Positions 42,846 to 52,500 of a stretch of 64,000 nucleotides of DNA are shown here, piece by piece. Source of the stretch: Chersky-840 sp035604715. GTDB taxonomy: Bacteria > Actinomycetota > Acidimicrobiia > Acidimicrobiales > UBA8190. The DNA is taken from assembly GCA_963731665.1 (NCBI GenBank), contig CAVSWP010000012.1, positions 62,001 through 126,000 on the forward strand, given 5' to 3'. Position 1 is the stretch's first letter. Each line of letters opens with the position of its first letter. The position numbers were made by a program, and so were the translations under genes. The notes beneath the pieces were generated by a model, which was given only the letters and a program-made list of their open reading frames with translations, did no database searches and had not been told where the DNA came from.

Positions 42846-44432
42846 TTACTCCGCCACCGCCTGGTCCGGAAGAGTCCCGAAGGCCAGGGCCACTGCGGCC
42901 AATTGTGAGTTGACGTTCAGCTTGCGGAGGATCGAACGGATGTGAGAGCGGACAGTCGTCAACGAAACCACGAGAGTGGTGGCTATCTCGCTGGCCGACC
43001 GACCGGCCATCATGTGGAAGAGCACCCGACGCTCGCTCGGTGTGAGGTGCACGAGTGCGTCGTACGGCGCCGGGAGCTGGCCCGGGCCCCGAGGCTCGTC
43101 GTACCCGTTCTGAGACTGGCCTCCGTTGGTGTTGAGCCGCCGGGAAGCCTGGCGAGCGAGCTCCTGGGAGAGCAGGTCGGTGTGGAGCAGCCCGACGGCA
43201 CCCTGCTCCACGCAGACGGCCAGCGCCGCCGCACTGGCGCCGACGCTCAGCGCGATGACCGGTGTCCCTGCCGCTCGCAAGGCCCGGGTGATGAGACCGG
43301 GACGGTCCCAGGCGTAGGGCGACTCGTGGGCGGCGTCGTAGCGGGGTACCTCGGATTGCACCACGATGACGGCGACGTCGGACTTGGTGAGGTAGAGGTC
43401 GAGCAAGACGGCGTCGGTGTCCGCACCCGGTGACAGGACCGGATCGGCGCCGAGCCGACGGGCGACCGCGGCGACAGCCTCCATGACGGGGCGCGGCATG
43501 TGGTCGGGGTTCGCCTCGGGGTCTACGAGCAGCACTCGCAGAGCTCCACCCGCCAGCGACGAGTAAGGCTCGACGGGTCCGAGCTCGTTCCACCGCTCGG
43601 GTGCCAGGGCGCTTGGTACAAACGGCGCGAAGTCCTCGGACAAAGAGATCAGTACTCGGTGATCGAGGCGCCACGGCTGGGGCGCTGCGTCGCGTGGCGT
43701 CGCCACCGCGTCGGGGGCCCCTGCAGGAAGCGCACCGTGGAACGCCAGAGCCTGGCGATCGGGAACGTGCGTCACGGCCAAGAACGGGGACACCTCGCCG
43801 CTCCCGTTCGAGGCCGGGCGCCGGCGCGTGAAGCGGAGCGAAGCCAGGGCGGCCGTGGCGAGTGCCCCGGGCTCCGCCGCAGCCGTGCCGGCCCCGATGC
43901 CGATGGCGACGTTCAGGTCGAGTCCGGTGGCTCCTACGGCGAGATGGTCGCCGATGGCGCGCGCCAACCGTTTGCCGATGGCGCTGGGTGCAACTCGGTT
44001 CGAGCCGTTGCCCAGGACGACGGCCACCCGGGGCCCACCCAGCATGCACACCTGGTCGTCAGGTCGGATGCACCGTTCCATGCGCCGCAAGGCCAGACGC
44101 CACAACAATTCGTTGAGCGCGAATTGGACGCCCGAGCCGGTCGTCTGCTGCACGTCGATGCAGGCGATGACGGTGCCACCAGAGCCCGGGGTCGACGCAC
44201 GGCGTTCGGCAACCGCAGTCGCCCGAGAAGTCCGGTGGCCATGGGCGTCCTTGTCGCCGGCCCTCCGGTCATGCTTCGGCCAGGCGGGATCGTCGGGCGC
44301 GCCCGGTGCGCCAGCACCCACACGCTGCTGGCGGTCACCCCCTCCCCAGCGCTCAGCGAACGCGTTCACCCTGCCATTGCGGCACCCCGCACCCCCCTGG
44401 GCACACCACGGAGCGTGGCCCTCTGGGCTCAA
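42846..44432 (-). CDS. LuxR-type transcriptional regulator with degenerate GGDEF-like domain
   Basis: The protein has up to 528 residues; a GTG at 44369 would trim 21. The C-terminal 67 residues are a LuxR helix-turn-helix (LTPSERRVLFHMMAGRSASE, TTVRSHIRSILRKLNVNSQL), which binds DNA. Residues 87-200 look like a GGDEF diguanylate-cyclase fold: VIACIDVQ, QFALNELLWRLALRRMER, and LGGPRVAVVL where LGGDEFAVLL would be expected, then LDLNVAIGIG. The catalytic DEF residues are replaced, so it is probably a non-catalytic sensor of nucleotide or another signal. A receiver-like region lies between. It sits next to the sortase and surface-protein genes, which it might control. Confidence 0.75.
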   Translation of the reverse strand: MSPEGHAPWCAQGGAGCRNGRVNAFAERWGGGDRQQRVGAGAPGAPDDPAWPKHDRRAGDKDAHGHRTSRATAVAERRASTPGSGGTVIACIDVQQTTGSGVQFALNELLWRLALRRMERCIRPDDQVCMLGGPRVAVVLGNGSNRVAPSAIGKRLARAIGDHLAVGATGLDLNVAIGIGAGTAAAEPGALATAALASLRFTRRRPASNGSGEVSPFLAVTHVPDRQALAFHGALPAGAPDAVATPRDAAPQPWRLDHRVLISLSEDFAPFVPSALAPERWNELGPVEPYSSLAGGALRVLLVDPEANPDHMPRPVMEAVAAVARRLGADPVLSPGADTDAVLLDLYLTKSDVAVIVVQSEVPRYDAAHESPYAWDRPGLITRALRAAGTPVIALSVGASAAALAVCVEQGAVGLLHTDLLSQELARQASRRLNTNGGQSQNGYDEPRGPGQLPAPYDALVHLTPSERRVLFHMMAGRSASEIATTLVVSLTTVRSHIRSILRKLNVNSQLAAVALAFGTLPDQAVAE

Positions 44433-44539
44433 GTTACCTCGTTGTGGGGTCGTTGGCCAAGCGATTGGGTCTATATGAGCAAAATCTGATGAATTTTCGG
44501 GGCCCGGTCCCGACCCCCCAGGGTCCCGTCAGAGACGCG

Positions 44540-45493
44540 TCAGAAGCTCTGGGGCAGGGCCAGGCTGATGTGCTGGAAGCACAGGAGCAACCCGGCCACC
44601 GTCAGCGGGATGCCCATGCTGAAGACCACCCAGGACCACGGCCGCCTCCCGCGCCGCCAACCGACGATCCCCAGGATGGCGGCCAGGAAGGTCAGGGCCC
44701 CCCACAAGATCGCCTGGTACACCTCACCTCGGGTGCTGACTCCGCTCAGGCCGCCACCCTCGCCGGCCAGGGTCAGCGGCGTCGTGGTGGCCGGCGAGGG
44801 CCCGGTGGTGGTGGGGCCGGAGGGCGTGGTAGTGGTGGGGAAGCTGGCCGAGGTGATGCTGGTCTTGAGGGTGGCCAGCACCACCAGGCGTGTGGCCGCG
44901 CTGTAGCGGGGGTTGCAGGTCGTGAGGGTCAGCTCGTTCTCCGGGCTCGAGTCCAGGACGGTCACGTTGGAGGGCGAGACGACGTGGGACATGACGACCT
45001 GGTATTTGAAGATCCCCTGGCTCGTCTGGATCGTGATCGGATCCCCGGGTTGCAGCTCGTTGAGGTCGTAGAAGGGCGCGCCGTAGGTGGTGCGATGCCC
45101 GGCGATGGCGACATTGCCGGCCTGGCCCGGCAAGGCGGTGCCGACGTAGTGGCCCGGGCCCTGCTGGAGCTGGTTCTCGGCGGTGCCCTCCACGATGGCG
45201 GCGTCACTCATGCCGATCCGGGGGATCGACAGCAGGCCGATGGGCGTGCCGACGGGGGGATCTTTGGTCGTGGTAGCGACCTGGTTCACGACGGTCGGCG
45301 GGGGTGTGGACGTCGGCGCCCCGGGGACGGTGGTGGGCACGGTGGTTGACGGCGTGTGGAGCTTTCCGGCGAGCTCCTGTCGGAGATGGGCCTGAGCGTT
45401 GTGCTCGTAAAGGGCGGTTCCCCACAGCTGATAGGCCACGAAGGAGAGGAGCAATAGCCCCGTGGAGACGAAGGTCACCGCCACGCGCTTCAC
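44540..45493 (-). CDS. Class D/E-type sortase with two extra C-terminal helices
   Basis: From the GTG at 45493 the protein has about 317 residues. An N-terminal helix (VAVTFVSTGLLLLSFVAYQL) is followed by a Thr/Pro-rich linker and the sortase domain. Catalytic residues are in place: His in VAIAGHRTTYGAPF, Cys in LTLTTCNPRYSAATR and the Arg seven residues after it. A TxTTC motif is usual for class D and E enzymes. A second Thr-rich segment and two more membrane helices follow, which is more than the usual single anchor. Sortases attach exported proteins to the cell wall through an LPxTG- or LAxTG-type signal, and a protein with LAFTG lies just downstream (46742-48854). It is on the other strand and divergent. 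Confidence 0.9.
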   Translation of the reverse strand: MKRVAVTFVSTGLLLLSFVAYQLWGTALYEHNAQAHLRQELAGKLHTPSTTVPTTVPGAPTSTPPPTVVNQVATTTKDPPVGTPIGLLSIPRIGMSDAAIVEGTAENQLQQGPGHYVGTALPGQAGNVAIAGHRTTYGAPFYDLNELQPGDPITIQTSQGIFKYQVVMSHVVSPSNVTVLDSSPENELTLTTCNPRYSAATRLVVLATLKTSITSASFPTTTTPSGPTTTGPSPATTTPLTLAGEGGGLSGVSTRGEVYQAILWGALTFLAAILGIVGWRRGRRPWSWVVFSMGIPLTVAGLLLCFQHISLALPQSF

Positions 45494-45990
45494 CACGCGA
45501 CCCTTCGTGGTTCCTGCCCTCACGGTCCGCAAGCTTATGAGTCCAATGGGGCGTCTGGTTGAGCGGGTTGCCACGCAAGGTAACGGGCAAACCACAGGTC
45601 AGGCTCGGATTCAGGTCCCTCTCAGCGGTTGTGGCCGGTCGTTCGGGTGAATTCCTCAATCGTGACGATGTAGGTCACCCTGACTCCCCCTATGGTGACT
45701 GGAGGAAGACAGGTGCGGGGGGTTCGCACCGGTGTTTTTCGGGCGCGCCCGGACCGGGCGTGGCCGACTCGGGGAGGAGCCCCTTGTGAATCAGGGGAGG
45801 GGGTGAGGGTTTCCATTTCGCGGTAGCGCTTTGACCGACGAGAATGTGCCGGTACGTCGAGAAGCACCCCTTGGCGATCCGGACCGCGTCGGCGGGGGAC
45901 GCGTAGTAGGAAATGGACGGCCATCTAGATTCAAGACCACTGATTCATCGGACAACTGATTCAGTCGAAAATCAACCAAAGGAGTAATCC
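45494..45990. other. Divergent intergenic region between sortase and exported-protein genes
   Basis: No gene seen in this ~500-base gap. It should hold the promoters for both sides. TTGACC near 45831 could be a -35 box, but no good -10 follows at the right distance. AAAGGAG just before the ATG at 45991 is a clear ribosome-binding site. I saw no riboswitch. Confidence 0.3.
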
Positions 45991-46650
45991 ATGCGTCGCA
46001 AAATCCTGATGGGCGTTCTGGCATTCGCCCTCCCGGCCGCAACCGTGGTTGGCCTGTCGTCGGCTGCGGTCGCCAAGAAGTCGCCGAACCCGATCACCTG
46101 CACCGGCCTCAGCGGTACCGTCGTCTTCCCGGCAACGGAGACCGTCGCCGGCACCGTGACCACCGCCAAGAAGGGCGGGGCCACGAGCGTTACGGGCGGT
46201 GCTGTGGCCTCCTGCACCGACGTGGCATCGGGCGCGCCCGTGAGTGTGTCGCTGTCAAGCCTCTCCATCGCCGGCGGCAAGAACACCAAGAACCCGGTCA
46301 AGACCACCCCCAAGACGTACCTTGAGGGCCAGTGGAGTTCATTCGAAACCGCCGGACTGAGCCTGAAGAAGACGCTCAAGACCGTCAGCTTCAACATCGG
46401 GACGTTCAAGACCTCGGGCTCGGCCATCGACAACTCGTGCCCCAGCACTGACGTCGGGTTCACGATCAACGGATCGGTCTCAGGCACGTACTTGACTGCC
46501 AAGAAGATGGCCGTGATCAACGCCTGTCTCGGTGTTGACCTGCACGCGGACAGTACCCAGGGTCTCTTCGGGTCCGACCTCAACACCGACAATGGCGGCG
46601 GTGTCGTCTCTGCCCAAATCGACCCGACTGCGAGCAACGCCACGCTGTAA
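45991..46650 (+). CDS. Exported protein of unknown function
   Basis: This 219-residue protein has a signal peptide (MRRKILMGVLAFALPAATVV, cleavage near residue 28 after AAVA). The mature part is Ser/Thr/Gly/Lys-rich with four Cys residues (PITCTG, ASCTD, DNSCPS, NACLG) that could form two disulphides, and it ends without a membrane helix or sorting signal. Composition suggests a secreted beta-rich protein. A strong AAAGGAG ribosome-binding site precedes the ATG. A hairpin lies just after the stop, so it is probably transcribed alone or at higher level than the wall-protein gene that follows. Confidence 0.75.
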   Translation: MRRKILMGVLAFALPAATVVGLSSAAVAKKSPNPITCTGLSGTVVFPATETVAGTVTTAKKGGATSVTGGAVASCTDVASGAPVSVSLSSLSIAGGKNTKNPVKTTPKTYLEGQWSSFETAGLSLKKTLKTVSFNIGTFKTSGSAIDNSCPSTDVGFTINGSVSGTYLTAKKMAVINACLGVDLHADSTQGLFGSDLNTDNGGGVVSAQIDPTASNATL

Positions 46651-46688
46651 GCAGGCACGCAACAAGGCAACAAGTAGGTAGACCGCGA

Positions 46689-46715
46689 GGGGCGGGGCCC
46701 AATGGGCCCCGCCCC
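46689..46715 (+). terminator. Strong GC-rich hairpin, probable terminator
   Basis: Twelve-base arms GGGGCGGGGCCC and GGGCCCCGCCCC enclose an AAT loop. The hairpin sits 38 bases after the stop of the exported-protein gene and before the wall-protein gene. No T-run follows, which is common in high-GC bacteria. Confidence 0.7.
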
Positions 46716-46741
46716 CAGCGGACCGTCTCTAGGGGGGGAAT

Positions 46742-48854
46742 GTGAAGAGGGTTAGGCGCATCTCGAGGCTGCTGGCGACGGTGGGATTGCTCTCCGTCGC
46801 AAGTGGCGGCGCACTCGTGGGTCTCACGGTGACCCGGGCGTCGGCCGCTACGCCCACCCTCTCGCTGAGCACCACGGCTGCCGGAGCGACGTGCAACGAC
46901 AGCAACCCGACGGCACCGGTGTGCAGCGGGGTGGCCGGTGGTGACGTCATCAACGTCATCGGGCACGGGATTCGCGTCCGGAGCCGAGGCCTCCGTCGTC
47001 CAGTGCAACTCCGACCCCCAGCAGCCGCAGATCTTCTTCCTGGGCAACGACATCCCAGTGAGCTGCTCGAAATTGTTCATCGTGACCGTCGGGTCCAAAG
47101 GAGCCGCCAAGGGCGTCCTGACCGGCACCCATACCCTCGCCCAGGGCACGGTCGGGCCGCCTGTGGCGAGTGTGGCCGACACCTGCACGGAAACGGTACC
47201 GAGCACCACGGTGATCAGCGGCTGCACCGCCACGACCGGGGCCGCCGACGCCGCTTTGTACCCGTGCCCGCCCACCCCGGCCCAGGAGGCCGCCGGCGTC
47301 ACCTGTGTGCTCGCCATCGGCGACATCGACGGTGACCGGGCCATCGGCACCCTGCTCTTCGGCAGCGAGACCATTGTCACCACGACGACCGGCGGAGCCA
47401 CCAGCACCACGGGGGCCACCACCAGCACCACGGGGGCCACCACGACCACCGGCGCCACCACCAGCACCACCGGGGCGACCACGACGACCACGGGCGCCAC
47501 CACGACCACAGTGGCGCCCACGACCACCACCACCGGGGCCACCACGACGACCACCGGGGCCACCACGACGACCACCGGAGCCACCACGACCACGGTGGCA
47601 CCGACCACGACCACCACCACCGGGGCCACCACGACGACCACCGGGGCCACCACGACCACGGTGGCACCGACCACGACCACCACGGTGGCGCCCACGACCA
47701 CCACGACCGGGGCGTCCACCACGACCACCACGGCGCCGCCCACGACCCTCACGGGGGCCTATGAGCTGTACTGCCCGGGCACCCCGGTGGGCAACGTGGT
47801 GCTCAACGACGCCATGACCTCGGCCACGCTCGATCCGGCGGCGCCGAGCGCCGGGCAGAGCTTCAGCATCGACGGCTACCAGACGGTGGTGAACCTGCCG
47901 TCGTCGTTGGCCAGTGCGGCCGCCGCGCTGGCGCCCACCTTGACGGGATCGGCCACGGCCCAGATCGACGCCTCGGGCGCCACCCCGGCCACCACGCCCG
48001 AGGGCCCGCTCGACTTCAACGTGCCCATCCCCAACCCCGTCCCCGACGCCGGGGTGGCGCTGGAGCTGCCCAGTACCCCGGCCACGGTGAGCGGGTTCAC
48101 GGCCACCAGCGGGGCCATCACCATCCAGGAGGACTCCGCCGCCAGTGTGTCGCTGTCGGTGGCGGGCAGCGCCTTGTCCCTCGACTGCACGGCCTATCCC
48201 AATGACTCGGTGACCCCCTCGGGCATCACCACCTCCACCCCCACCGCCAGCCCCATCGCCCCGGTCATCGCCGTGGCCGGGGGCGGGTCCACCACCACCA
48301 CCACGGTGGCCCCGGTCACCACCACCACCAAGGCCCCCTCCACCTCCGGTGGCGGCGGCAGCGGGAGTAGTGGCGCCAGCGCGGCCAAGACCGTCACGGC
48401 GTCCTCCTCGTCACTGGCCTTCACCGGCTCGGGACCGGGCATCGGGATCCTGGGCGTCGTGGGTGGGGTCCTGATCCTGCTGGGCCTGGTCCTGCTCCTG
48501 CTGGTCGACGCCCCCCGTCGGGCCCTCGCCGGCCTGGCCTACGCAGGCCCGGCCACATGGCGCCGGGTGCGGCGAGCGGACATCGCGGAGGGATTGACTA
48601 TCCTCAATCCGATGCGGTGGCGCAAGGGGCGCAGCGAAGGTGTCCCGGACACGTCGATCACGTCGCCGGGCCAAGCCCCGCCGACGCCGGCTCAGCCGGC
48701 TGAGGCCGCCGGCGGGACGTGGGTCGGGTATGCACCGACGCGCTCGCGAGGGGTAGGAGACCGGTTCTCACGGGTGCCCGCCGCCAGTCGCGAGCTTGCC
48801 CAGACCACGGCGCGTCACGCAGTGCGCACGGCTCAGTGGCTCTTGGGCCGCTAG
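46742..48854 (+). CDS. LAFTG cell-wall-anchored protein with Thr-rich stalk (one frameshift)
   Basis: A GTG at 46742 opens a signal peptide (LLATVGLLSVASGGALVGL) and a domain with VCSGVAGGDVINVIG. The frame is then lost in the GGG at 46961-46963. Removing one G gives IGTGFASGAEASVVQCN and a continuous protein to 48854. The domain after it has Cys at regular spacing, resembling neocarzinostatin-like Ig folds (inference). A Thr/Gly/Ala stalk (about 47377-47754), a second domain and a Thr/Pro linker follow. Then comes LAFTG, a membrane helix (GILGVVGGVLILLGLVLLLL) and APRRALAG, the layout of a sortase class E (LAxTG) substrate. Unusually, about 110 residues follow the helix. It probably is the substrate of the sortase encoded nearby. 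Confidence 0.8.
47377..47754 (+). repeat. Tandem repeats coding a Thr-rich stalk
   Basis: The stretch is built of short units of the type ACCACGACCACCGGGGCC, with variants ACGGTGGCACCG, encoding repeated TTTTTGA and TTTTVAP blocks. It probably forms an extended, glycosylatable stalk. Length variation between strains would be expected for a repeat of this kind. Confidence 0.85.
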
Positions 48855-49568
48855 CCTGACCGCACGCGGTGCGGCCCTATCCTGGGCTGCGCCGCCAAGA
48901 CCGCAACTACGCCCGGGGCCGTTCAACGGCCCCGGGCGCGCGTCGAGGAGCGAGTCGCCGATGCCGGCCCCACAGTTGTTCGACCGTTGCTGCTGCTGGC
49001 ATGGGCCCGTCCCCGATCACTCGGGGGCGAAGCGCGGGCGCCCGTGATGTCGAGCAGGGCGACCCAGGGGGTCGGAAGATGCAATGTCCAGTGCGCCGGG
49101 TGGAGGCTCAAGAGGGCTACCGGTCCGCGCCCCGCCCCGACACCTCGTGCGAGCCCCAGGGCCTCACGCTGCGACCCACCGGCATCGTGCTGTTCGCCAC
49201 CTTCGAGAAGCCGCCGACGCGCACGACGCGCTCCCCCGGAGCGTCCGCGCTCCGCGCATCGGGGTCGGCGCGCCCGGCACCGCGTGCCGGTGGTACGGAC
49301 ATCGTGCGCGCCTGCCGTCGCAACGCACTGCGGAGCGTGGCCTGGTTGCTCGGGCGATAGTCCGACAACATCTGCTCTCGCCGACTCCGGAGTCGACCAG
49401 GCGGTGACGTCACGCCGGGCTGATGGGCCGGCGTGAACCGCGTGCAGTCGGAGCTCCCCAGCGTCCCCGCGTCGGCAACCGTGTTCCGTCGGCCTCGCGC
49501 CACACGCGCAACGGTGCGCACAACCCTGTCTGGCATACTCGGGCCTTCGGCGGAGAGGGGGTAACGCG
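48855..49568. other. Intergenic region with a terminator-like hairpin
   Basis: Apart from the hairpin at 48910-48938, I see no coding frame of protein character. The right end carries GGAGAGGGGGTAACGCG before the GTG at 49569. Confidence 0.4.
48910..48938 (+). terminator. GC-rich perfect hairpin, probable terminator
   Basis: Arms CGCCCGGGGCCGTT and AACGGCCCCGGGCG are exact inverted copies with a single-base centre (or an 11-12 bp stem with a TTCAA loop). It is 55 bases after the wall-protein stop. It could act as a terminator or RNA stabiliser. Confidence 0.65.
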
Positions 49569-52500
49569 GTGCACCTGAAGGCACCGAGCGCGGGCGGAGA
49601 GACCCCGCCCGTTGGGCGGAAGGCGGCACGGCTCGAGTACCTGGCCCTCGCCGTCATCGCCTTCGTGCCCCAGCTGTGGTCGAGACCTGGCGTCGTCACC
49701 TCGGACACCAAGACCTACCTTTATCTCGACCTCTCCCGATTCCTCACCCAATCGGTCTCGATGTGGGACCCCACCGTCGGTTTGGGCACCGTCACCCACC
49801 AGCGGATCGGCTTTCTGTTCCCCATGGGCCCGTTCTTCTGGGTCGCCCAGACCCTCCACGTCCCGGTGTGGGCGGCCCAACGGCTGTGGGTGGGGGCGCT
49901 GCTGTTCGGGGCGGGCGCGGGGATCCTCTACTTGTGCCGGACGGTGAACCTCGAAGCACCGGGCCGCTTCGTGGCTGCCTTCGCCTTCATGCTGTCGCCG
50001 TACTTTCTGGAGTACGTCGGGCGCATCTCGATCCTCCTGCTGCCGTGGGCGGGGCTCGGTTGGCTTTTGGCCTTCGTCATCCGCGCCGTGCGCACCCCAG
50101 GTTGGCGCTACCCCGCCCTGTTCGCCTTGGTGTGGGTCGCTATCAGCGGGTCCAATGCGAGCGCCCCCTTCTACGTCGTGGTGGCGCCGACGCTGTGGTT
50201 GCCCTACGTGGTACTGGTCACCAAGGAGCACACGTGGCGCGAGGTGTGGCGCCCGACTTGGAAGATCGCCGTTCTGAGCGTGGCGGTGTCGCTGTGGTGG
50301 GTGGAAGGACTCCTGGTGGAGTCCCGGTACGGCCTCAAGCTCCTGGCCTACACCGAACAGGTTCCCCACGTGGCCGCCACCGCGCTGTCCTCCGAGGTCG
50401 TGCGCGGTCTCGGCTACTGGTACTACTACGGGTCGGACCTCTACGGCCGGCTGCAGTGGGCAAACACCTCAGTGGGCCTCACCCAGGACCCGCTCATCCT
50501 GGCCTTGACGTTCCTCGTTCCGGTGCTGGCCCTGGCGGCCGCGGTGGTGGTCAGCTGGCGCCGACGCGCCTTCTTCGCCTTGCTCGTCATTGTGGGAACG
50601 GTGTTGGCGGTGGCGACGCACCCCTACGCCTCGCCGTCCGTCGTGGGCTCGAAGCTCAAGGCCTTCATGACCCACAGCACGATCGGTGCCGCCTTGCGCT
50701 CCACCGACCGGGCCACGCCCATGGTCATCCTGGGCCTGGCCATGTTCCTCGGGATGGGCGTCGTGGCGCTGGCCCGGCGCAAGCGCTACGCCGGCCTGGT
50801 GGCCGCCGTACTCGTCGTGGGGCTCGTGGCGGCCGCCAACCCACCGGTGTGGAACGGCTCCACCGTCCCCACCCGGTTCACCCAGCCCTCTCCGTTGCCC
50901 TTGTACGTCAGGCAGGCGGCCGCCGCGCTCAACGCCGAGCACATCGGAACCCGGGTGCTGGCCATCCCGGGAGAGAACTTCGGGGCCTATCGCTACGGCG
51001 ACACCACCGACCCCATCTGGCCGGGGGTGCTCACTCGCGCCTTCGTGACCCGCGAGCAGCTCCCCCTGGGATCGCTGCCCGGCTACGACCTCCTGCTGGG
51101 CCTCGACGACCCCATGCAGACCGGCACGACCAATACCGCCGCCATCGCCCCGCTGGCCCGCCTGATGAGCGTGGGCGACATCCTGGTGCAGAACGACCTC
51201 GCCTACGAACTCTACAACCAGCCCCCGCCTCAGCAGTTCTGGCAGTCCCTGGTCCCCTCGCCCCCGGGCCTGGGGCCGCCCACCGGTTATGGGAAACCGA
51301 GGCCGAACGTGCCCGCCGTCGCCGACGTCGACCCTGCCGCGCTGGCGGCCGCCCCGACCTCGACGTGGCCTTCTCCGCTCGAGGTCCTGCCCGTCCTCGA
51401 CCCGCGACCCCTGGTGCGCGGCGAGTCCACAGCCGGGGCCGTGCTCGTAGCCGGGGACGGTGTCGGACTCAACGAGGCCGCTGGGCTCGGGCTCCTCAAC
51501 ACCACGGCGCCCATCTTGTACTCGGGCGCCCTCGACGGGCATCCCAAGGAGCTGGCCTCCGCCCTTGCCGGCGGGGCCACGCTGGTGCTGACCGACACCA
51601 ACCGAAAGCAGATCTTCCTGTGGAGCAGGATCCAGGGCAACGCCGGGCTCACCCTCCCGGCCGCCCAGCGCCAACCCAAGTATCCCCTGGACCTGTTCCC
51701 CGGGGCCCCGGCCGACGCGCAGTCGGTGGCGGTGTTCCAGGGGGTGGCATCGGTGAGCGCCGAGCCCGAGGTCCCGGCGCACGCCCCGGTCATGGCCATC
51801 GACGGCAATCCCGACACGTCGTGGTTGACGGCGAACGGGTCCAACACCCTCGGGAAGTATTGGCGGGTCACCTTCAACCAGCCTGTGACCACCGGCCGGA
51901 TCACCATCACCCAGCCCGACGTGGAGGGCTACAACCACGACCAGTGGATCACGCGGGCCACCTTGGATTTCGACGGGGGAGCCCCCATGACGGTGGCGCT
52001 GCGCCGGGCGTCGCGCTCTCCCGCCGGCCAGGTGATCTCGTTCGGGACCCGCACGTTCCGCACCCTGCAGATCACCATCGCCGCCACCAACCTCAGCGGA
52101 AAGCCCTACACGGTCCGTTCCGGGGCGGCCCCGGTCGGTCTCACCGAAGTCGGTGTCAGTGGGGTCAAGGTGCAGCAGATCCTGCTCATGCCCCGTGACC
52201 TGCTGGCCTCGACGGGCGCCAGCTCACAGAGTCGTCGACTCCTGCTCGTCATGACCCGGGAGCGCAGCCCCGAGGCCTCCGACACACCGCTGTCGGACCC
52301 CGAGGCCACCTTGGCACGCGCCTTCGTCCTGCCCACCAAGCGCACCTTCACGTTGTCAGGGACGGCACGACTGAGTTCGCTGGTCCCCGACACGACGGTC
52401 GACAGCCTGGTCGGCCGGCCCGGGGTGGCCCAGGGGGCGGTGTCGGCCTCGTCGTCGGACCGGCTGCCCGGGGACCTCCAGGACACCGCGTCGGCGGCGC

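Noticed and set aside
42790..44049. 419-codon frame overlapping the LuxR-type regulator
   Set aside because: No motif and a very high Arg content. The regulator's helix-turn-helix lies in the other frame.
45600..45990. Possible cyclic di-GMP riboswitch upstream of the exported protein
   Set aside because: I looked for the conserved loops on both strands because a GGDEF-like gene is nearby, but found no match.
47377..47754. Array-like repeats that could be mistaken for CRISPR
   Set aside because: The repeat units are contiguous and in frame, encode Thr-rich protein and have no unique spacers.
49676..52198. Long open frame (840 codons) in the second frame of the AftD-like gene
   Set aside because: The translation is Arg/Gly/Pro/His-rich without domains or hydrophobic segments; it is a shadow of the 49569-53999 gene caused by high GC.
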